Part shown: in pieces, positions 34,831 to 39,426 of the stretch
How positions within the stretch are numbered: the first letter of the stretch is position 1
Layout of the letters: each line of letters opens with the position of its first letter
From: Pirellulales bacterium
GTDB lineage: Bacteria; Planctomycetota; Planctomycetia; Pirellulales; JACPPG01
Length of the DNA stretch: 39,426 nt
Direction of reading: 5' to 3'
Assembly (NCBI GenBank): GCA_035546535.1
Contig: DASZWQ010000193.1
Coordinates: 1 to 39,426, forward strand
Program-made: the position numbers and the translations under genes
The notes under the pieces: generated by a model
Told to the model about the DNA's origin: nothing
What the model saw: only the letters and a program-made list of their open reading frames with translations
Database searches by the model: none

Positions 34831-36138
34831 TCACATCAGTGGTTCGGCCGCGTCGTACATGGCTTCGGCCGCCGCAGCCACGGCTTGTGTCGGAGTGGTC
34901 TCCGTTTCGGCCGTGACCGGGCGCAGGCGCCCGGCCAGCCACAGGCTCGAGATCGTCGCGGCAGCCGACAACCACCCCAGGATGGGAAAGTTCTGCAGCG
35001 TGCCGTCGGCGGCCTCGGCCACGATCAGTCCACCGACGTACGCACCGACGCCCAGCGCCAGATGTTGCACCGACGAATTCGCGCTTAAGAAACCGCCGCG
35101 CCGACCGGGCGCGACACTGCTGGTGATCATCGCCATGGCGGCTACCATGCGGCCCGAATTGCTGACCATCACGCCAGCCACAAGTGCAATAGCGATCCAG
35201 GGCGGCACGCCGGACATATTCGTGACGGCCAGCGTCATCACGGCAGAAGCCGGCGCCACGATGCGAAAAACGCGCAGTTTGCCGTACCGATCGGCGAGCC
35301 GGCCGATCCACGGCGCCGAAAACAATGTCACGACACCACCGGCAATGAAGACCAGCGGCAACTGCTCTTCGGACATACCGACGTTATTGACCAGGTAAGG
35401 GCTGACGTACGGGAACACAACAAAGCCAGCAAACATCAGCGATACTACAAGTGCAAAAGCGCGCACGTGATTCGGTTGTGTGAAAGTGTCGACCACGACG
35501 GCCAAGGGATGCTCGCGGGCCGCGTCTGGCGTAAGGTGCCCGCGGAGGCGCGGCAAGGTCCATGCGGCGACCAGCATGATGGGGAAGCCGACGGCGGCGA
35601 GCAGCAAAAACGGTATGTGCCAGCCGAACTTCGTTCCAAGAAAGAGCCCAAACGGAACGCCCGCCACCGAGGCGAAGGCAAAGCCCGACATGAGCGCACC
35701 GGTGGCCCGGCCGCGCCGCTCCTCGGGAAAAACATCGCCGATGATGGCCATCGCCATGCCGCCGAGGATGCCGCCGAAGGCGCCGGTGGCTAGCCGTGCG
35801 AAAACAAGGGTGTAGTACGATGTTGCCAGACCGCAGAGCAGCGTGCCGACGAGAAAGCCGGCGTCGATCGCGAGAAAAGCGAACTTTCGTTCCAGGCGGT
35901 CGATGAGCGACGAGGCGACCAGGCCCGCGATCCCGCCGGCCAGCGTATAGCTCGACACGACGAGCCCAAACTGGGCTGGGCCGATTTCGAGGTTCCGCAT
36001 CAACTGCGTGCCGAGCGGCATGATCACCATGAAGTCGACAATGGTGATGAACTGCACCGCCGCCAGCATCAGGATCACGATGCGTTCGCGGGTCTGCGTG
36101 GCCCCGTCTTCTTTTCCCGCTGTACCGACCCTGTTCAT
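34831..36138 (-). CDS. MFS transporter (drug-efflux type)
   Basis: A 435-aa protein with about 12 hydrophobic helices. MFS motifs are FMVIMPLGTQLMRNLEIGPA in TM1, the loop 2-3 motif SLIDRLERKFAF (degenerate GxLaDrxGrkx), and FARLATGAFGGILGGMAMAI in TM4. A second loop motif, GRLADRYGKLRVF, follows TM8. It most resembles DHA1-type exporters of small organic compounds; the substrate is unknown. The start at 36138 was chosen because AGGAGG lies 4 nt upstream; the frame to 36180 adds a basic extension without a ribosome site. Confidence 0.9.
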   Translation of the reverse strand: MNRVGTAGKEDGATQTRERIVILMLAAVQFITIVDFMVIMPLGTQLMRNLEIGPAQFGLVVSSYTLAGGIAGLVASSLIDRLERKFAFLAIDAGFLVGTLLCGLATSYYTLVFARLATGAFGGILGGMAMAIIGDVFPEERRGRATGALMSGFAFASVAGVPFGLFLGTKFGWHIPFLLLAAVGFPIMLVAAWTLPRLRGHLTPDAAREHPLAVVVDTFTQPNHVRAFALVVSLMFAGFVVFPYVSPYLVNNVGMSEEQLPLVFIAGGVVTLFSAPWIGRLADRYGKLRVFRIVAPASAVMTLAVTNMSGVPPWIAIALVAGVMVSNSGRMVAAMAMITSSVAPGRRGGFLSANSSVQHLALGVGAYVGGLIVAEAADGTLQNFPILGWLSAAATISSLWLAGRLRPVTAETETTPTQAVAAAAEAMYDAAEPLM

Positions 36139-36378
36139 CCGGCCTCCTGCGACCCCACGAATTCGCACATTGACTGACATCTAATGAATATCCCAAGCAG
36201 GCTCGGCGCGGAAGCCCAGCGATCGCCGACCATCGCTCGCCATCGGTGGGGGCGTGCAGGTTTCGCGGCCGCTGTCGTTGACGACAGCGCGGCGCGCGAA
36301 GAAGTTCACAGATCCCCGGTAGAATCGGGATTCGTGAGAAATGCGTGAGCGCGGCGGCTCGCAACTCGGTCGCCTGGT

Positions 36379-37389
36379 TTACGTCTTGATTCGGCGCGAT
36401 AGCAGCAGCGTCGCGGCGGCAAGAGTCATAAGAAGAATCCCGGTCGGCTCGGGCACGACGCGCGCGATGAGATTGGTGCCCGGCTCGGTGAACCAGATGT
36501 GGCCATCGGGCCCCGTCGTAATGCCTGCCGGATCGGAACCTGGCGCCAGCTCGCTTGCGGTGATCACCCCGGCCGTCGTAATCCGAGCGACTTTGTCGGA
36601 GAATTGTTCTGTAAACCACAGGTTGCCATCAGGCCCAGAGGTAATTCCCAAGGGGGAGGAGACGGCGCCCAAGCCGAATTCCGTCAGGGCGCCGGCCGCG
36701 GTAATGCGCCCGACACGGTCGCCCGTAAATTCCGTAAACCAAAGGTTGTTGTCGGAACCAAGAGCAATGCCAGCGGGGCCGCTGCCGGCCGAAACCGGAA
36801 AGTCGATAATCGCCCCAGCCGGTGTGATGCGGCCGACACGGTCAGTCCCTTGCTCGGTGAACCACAAGTTGCCGTCCGGACCGTTTGTGATCCCTGCAGG
36901 CATCGAGCCCGCCTGCAGGTTGAACTGCGTGACGTTTCCAGCAGGTGTGATGCGTCCGATTTGGCCGGAATCGGCCTCGGTAAACCATAAGTTCCCGTCC
37001 GGCCCCGAAACGATCCCCGACGGTCCCGTTGTGTCGCCGATCGCAAACGGCGTGACCGCGCCAGTCGGCGTGATCATGCCAATGGTGTTGCTGCCGTATT
37101 CGGTGAACCACAGGTTGCCGTCGGGTCCCGTCGTGATGTCGCGCGGTTGCGAACCGGCAGGCAGATTAAATTCCGTGATGACTCCGGCAGGCGTAATGCG
37201 GCCGATTTTGTCCGTTGATCCTTCAACGAACCACACGTTGCCGTCCGGGCCGGCGCTGATGCCTGAAAGGCCCGCGTTATTTGTCGGTACCGCGAATTCT
37301 TCGATCGTGATCGCGCGCGCCGTGAGAGAATTCAAAACGTGCAGCGCGATGCAAAGCCATCCGAACAACCATGCTCGTCGTAGATGCAT
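36379..37389 (-). CDS. Virginiamycin B lyase-like seven-bladed propeller with PEP-CTERM anchor
   Basis: A 336-aa secreted protein: signal peptide (MHLRRAWLFGWLCIALHVLN) and seven tandem repeats of about 42 residues. Each carries GPDGNLWFTE followed by IGRITPAG-like sequence. The C-terminal sorting signal is VPEPTGILLMTLAAATLLLS plus RR. The fold is that of the Vgb/SMP-30-type propellers. The repeats are too alike to be a clear lyase, and I see no lyase catalytic His/Lys set, so a binding or structural role is at least as likely. GGAGG lies 7 nt before ATG 37389. The repeats are also visible at DNA level, indicating recent internal duplication. Confidence 0.9.
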   Translation of the reverse strand: MHLRRAWLFGWLCIALHVLNSLTARAITIEEFAVPTNNAGLSGISAGPDGNVWFVEGSTDKIGRITPAGVITEFNLPAGSQPRDITTGPDGNLWFTEYGSNTIGMITPTGAVTPFAIGDTTGPSGIVSGPDGNLWFTEADSGQIGRITPAGNVTQFNLQAGSMPAGITNGPDGNLWFTEQGTDRVGRITPAGAIIDFPVSAGSGPAGIALGSDNNLWFTEFTGDRVGRITAAGALTEFGLGAVSSPLGITSGPDGNLWFTEQFSDKVARITTAGVITASELAPGSDPAGITTGPDGHIWFTEPGTNLIARVVPEPTGILLMTLAAATLLLSRRIKT

Positions 37390-37516
37390 TAGCGTACCTC
37401 CACAAGTGGCGGTATTCACGTCGGCCATTGGCCGAGCACCGATTCGCGCGTCGACGCCATTCTACCCACCCACCCGGGAGAAATCGCCACCCTTTTCCAG
37501 GTAGGTTTTGTCAGCG

Positions 37517-37675
37517 CCTAGCAGCCTGTTGAAAAAAGCCCTCGTGGCTTTTTTCAACCTCGCCAAGTGCGAAGCAAAGCTTCGCACGACTCGCAAAATA
37601 ACGACTTACGTCGATATTTTGCCATCGCATCCCTGCGATGTCGCAGCCCGTTGAATTCTTCAACAGGCTGCTAGG
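37517..37675. mobile_element. 159-bp MITE-like element with 17-bp perfect terminal inverted repeats
   Basis: The ends are CCTAGCAGCCTGTTGAA (37517-37533) and its exact reverse complement (37659-37675). Inside are five consecutive hairpins: 37528-37558 (13-bp stem), 37567-37587 (9 bp), 37593-37622 (8+4 bp), 37623-37640 (7 bp) and 37643-37671 (12 of 13 bp). It has no coding capacity. No target duplication is obvious. The termini resemble those of bacterial insertion sequences (an IS1182-type end is my recollection, untested). Confidence 0.8.
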
Positions 37676-37804
37676 TGAGGAGATTCGTGTTCGTGCGGCC
37701 GGGCCCTGAATAGGTGCGCCTCACCGCATCTCATGCGGCCATGCCTGATAAAATGCGATACGGCAACCGCCGCGACAGGGCTTTGAACGCCAGGAGAAAT
37801 GACC

Positions 37805-39202
37805 ATGTCCGTCGAGAATTACAAGAATCTTGTAATCGGCAGCGGCGCCGGCGGCAAAATCGTCGGTTGGGGCCTGGCCAAGCAGGGTCAGAAAACGCTG
37901 GTCGTCGAACGCAGCATGATCGGCGGTTCGTGCCCAAACGTCGCCTGTCTTCCCAGCAAGAACGTAATCTATAGCGCCAAGGCAATCTCCCTTGTAAACC
38001 CAAAGACTGGGCTTGGTGTCACCAAGGGACAGATCGAAACCGACATGGCGGGGGTCGTCCGTCGCAAACAAGCAATGATCGAGGGGCTGATCCAGATGCA
38101 CCTCGACAATTTCCGAGCCACCGGCGCCGAACTCGTCATGGGACAGGCGCGATTCATCGCGCCAAAAACTGTGGAAGTGACCTTGAACGATGGCGGTACG
38201 CGGCAACTACGAGGCGAACGGGTGATTCTCGGGCTGGGCAGCCGAGCCAGCATTCCTCCGGTGCCTGGCCTGGCCGAGGCGAAGCCGTTGACGCACGTCG
38301 AAGCGCTGAACCTGGAAAGATTGTCCGAGCATCTTATCGTGCTCGGGGGCGGGTACGTGGGGTTGGAGTTTGCCCAAACACTACGGCGATTCGGTAGCCG
38401 CGTGACAATCGTGCAGCGCGGACCTCGTCTATTGGAACGCGAAGATCCCGATGTTGCCGATGCGGTGGCCGAACTAATGCGGGACGAAGGCGTCGAAGTT
38501 TTGCTCAACGCCCAGGTGAAAAACGTGACAGGCACGTCGGGCGCGCGAGTGACCGTGCAAGTAAAAGCGGGAGATCGCGAGTTGTCGCTCGATGCGACCG
38601 ATATTCTGGTCGCGGCGGGCCGGACGCCGAACACGGACCAGCTCGATCTGGCGAAGACCGGCGTCGAGCTGGACCCGCGCGGCTATATCCGCGTTGACGA
38701 GCGACTGCGAACGACAGCTCCCGATGTGTGGGCCGCCGGTGATTGTGCGGGCAGCCCGCAGTTTACGCACGTGGGCGAGGACGATGCACGCGTGATTCTC
38801 AGCAATCTTGCGGGCGGCAATCGTACGACCCGCGACCGGTTGATTCCCTACTGCTTGTTTACCGATCCGGAATTGGCGCACGTCGGCCTGACCGAAACCG
38901 AGGCACGTTTCAGGAAGGTCGCCTACAGGCTTATCAAGGTACCGATGAAAAGCGTCCTGCGCACGCGCACTCTCTCCGAAACGCGAGGATTTGCCAAAGC
39001 GCTCATCGGAGCCGATGATCGAATCCTCGGATTTACCGTATTCGGCGCCGAGGGAAGCGAAATGATGGCCGTCGTGCAAACGGCGATGGTGGCGAAGCTG
39101 CCCTACACGGCCGTGCGTGATATCATATTCGCCCACCCCACGACGGCCGAAGGGCTAAACAGCATGTTCGCGGATACGCCCTCGGCAGCGGCGGCGAATT
39201 AA
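37805..39202 (+). CDS. Class I pyridine-nucleotide disulfide oxidoreductase (dihydrolipoamide dehydrogenase / mercuric reductase-like)
   Basis: A 465-aa FAD enzyme. FAD-binding IGSGAGGKIVGWGLAKQG (11-28) is followed by the redox disulfide Cys43-x4-Cys48 in GGSCPNVACLPSKN. The NAD(P) motif is VLGGGYVGLEFAQTLRRFGS, and the second FAD motif is VWAAGDC. The C-terminal HPTTAE (444-449) supplies the His-Glu pair of the partner subunit's active site. All catalytic residues are present. It has no lipoyl-enzyme neighbours and lacks the mercuric reductase C-terminal cysteines. The electron acceptor is therefore unknown; a general NAD(P)H-dependent disulfide or quinone reductase is plausible. The second ATG (37805) was chosen because AGGAG lies 8 nt upstream; the first (37799) is too close. 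Confidence 0.9.
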   Translation: MSVENYKNLVIGSGAGGKIVGWGLAKQGQKTLVVERSMIGGSCPNVACLPSKNVIYSAKAISLVNPKTGLGVTKGQIETDMAGVVRRKQAMIEGLIQMHLDNFRATGAELVMGQARFIAPKTVEVTLNDGGTRQLRGERVILGLGSRASIPPVPGLAEAKPLTHVEALNLERLSEHLIVLGGGYVGLEFAQTLRRFGSRVTIVQRGPRLLEREDPDVADAVAELMRDEGVEVLLNAQVKNVTGTSGARVTVQVKAGDRELSLDATDILVAAGRTPNTDQLDLAKTGVELDPRGYIRVDERLRTTAPDVWAAGDCAGSPQFTHVGEDDARVILSNLAGGNRTTRDRLIPYCLFTDPELAHVGLTETEARFRKVAYRLIKVPMKSVLRTRTLSETRGFAKALIGADDRILGFTVFGAEGSEMMAVVQTAMVAKLPYTAVRDIIFAHPTTAEGLNSMFADTPSAAAAN

Positions 39203-39426
39203 ACTGACCCGGCGACCTAGATTCTTCGGCGCGCCATGTTGACCTGATTCCGAATCTTCTTGAAGAGACATTCATGATGAACGCCCAGTACTGTCCGGTT
39301 GAACTTTTTTGATTTTGTTTCAAGTAGTTGGCCAAACGCAACTTGCATTCAAGCATGAGCGCGCACGACTTCAAATTGATCGCTGAGAATGAACCACTTT
39401 GTTCCGGTTTAGTCGGGCAAAGGGTC

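Noticed and set aside
36270..36289. CGCTGTCG-TTGA-CGACAGCG hairpin downstream of the propeller gene
   Set aside because: No T-run on either strand; too short to call a terminator with confidence.
35384..36619. 411-residue minus-strand frame over the MFS gene
   Set aside because: Composition is Arg-rich and motif-free; the overlapping frame encodes a clear MFS transporter.
36379..37389. Possible CRISPR-like tandem repeats
   Set aside because: The repeats are coding, about 126 nt long and diverged, matching protein blades; no spacer structure. No CRISPR array was seen anywhere in the window.
36341..37504. 387-residue plus-strand frame opposite the propeller gene
   Set aside because: Its repeats (SVNHRLPSGP-like) are the antisense image of the propeller repeats; no ribosome site or signal peptide.
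37805..39202. Mercuric reductase
   Set aside because: No N-terminal metal-binding domain, no C-terminal cysteine pair and no mer genes nearby.

Overview
This looks like a chromosomal segment from a planctomycete. The marker families point that way: a DUF1559 protein with a prepilin-type N-terminus, a secreted sulfatase, a DUF1501 protein, a ThuA-domain protein, two PEP-CTERM proteins, a very large Ser/Thr kinase with a C-terminal repeat region paired with an ECF sigma factor, and an integrase whose N-terminus resembles planctomycete integrases. The DNA is GC-rich. Most genes lie on the minus strand.

Layout. 1-4.4 kb (minus): DUF1559 protein, sulfatase, and the N-terminal part of an autotransporter-type beta-strand-repeat protein that runs off the left edge. 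4.4-6.5 kb: a leader region with repeated hairpins and a terminator, a divergent kinase-fold protein, and a lone Fis-type HTH. 6.7-11.5 kb: an Opu-type ABC importer (minus) divergent from egtB-egtD (plus), so ergothioneine synthesis sits beside a betaine-type importer. 11.5-17.8 kb (minus): a tightly coupled operon of arsR-type regulator, dabA, dabB and a second, degenerate NuoM-like subunit, predicted to take up inorganic carbon. 18.3-19.9 kb (plus): a small secreted protein and a broken slipin gene. 20.2-27.1 kb (minus): kinase, ECF sigma, PEP-CTERM protein, a truncated tyrosine integrase and tRNA-Pro(CGG). A 14-bp piece of the tRNA 3' end recurs at 19974, so this may be a decayed integrative element. 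27.4-39.2 kb: DUF1501 protein, two secreted proteins (one with a single haem-c motif), a GNAT acetyltransferase, ThuA protein, Asp-box sialidase-like protein, MFS transporter, seven-bladed PEP-CTERM propeller, a 159-bp hairpin-rich MITE-like element and a pyridine-nucleotide disulfide oxidoreductase.

The strongest leads are three. First, a duplicated structured 5' leader upstream of the DUF1559 gene has compensatory stem changes and a Shine-Dalgarno held in a hairpin. Second, the Opu-type importer beside egtBD is a candidate ergothioneine or hercynine importer. Third, the dab operon carries an extra antiporter-like subunit lacking the usual TM7 lysine. All functions are read from sequence motifs; no database search was run.
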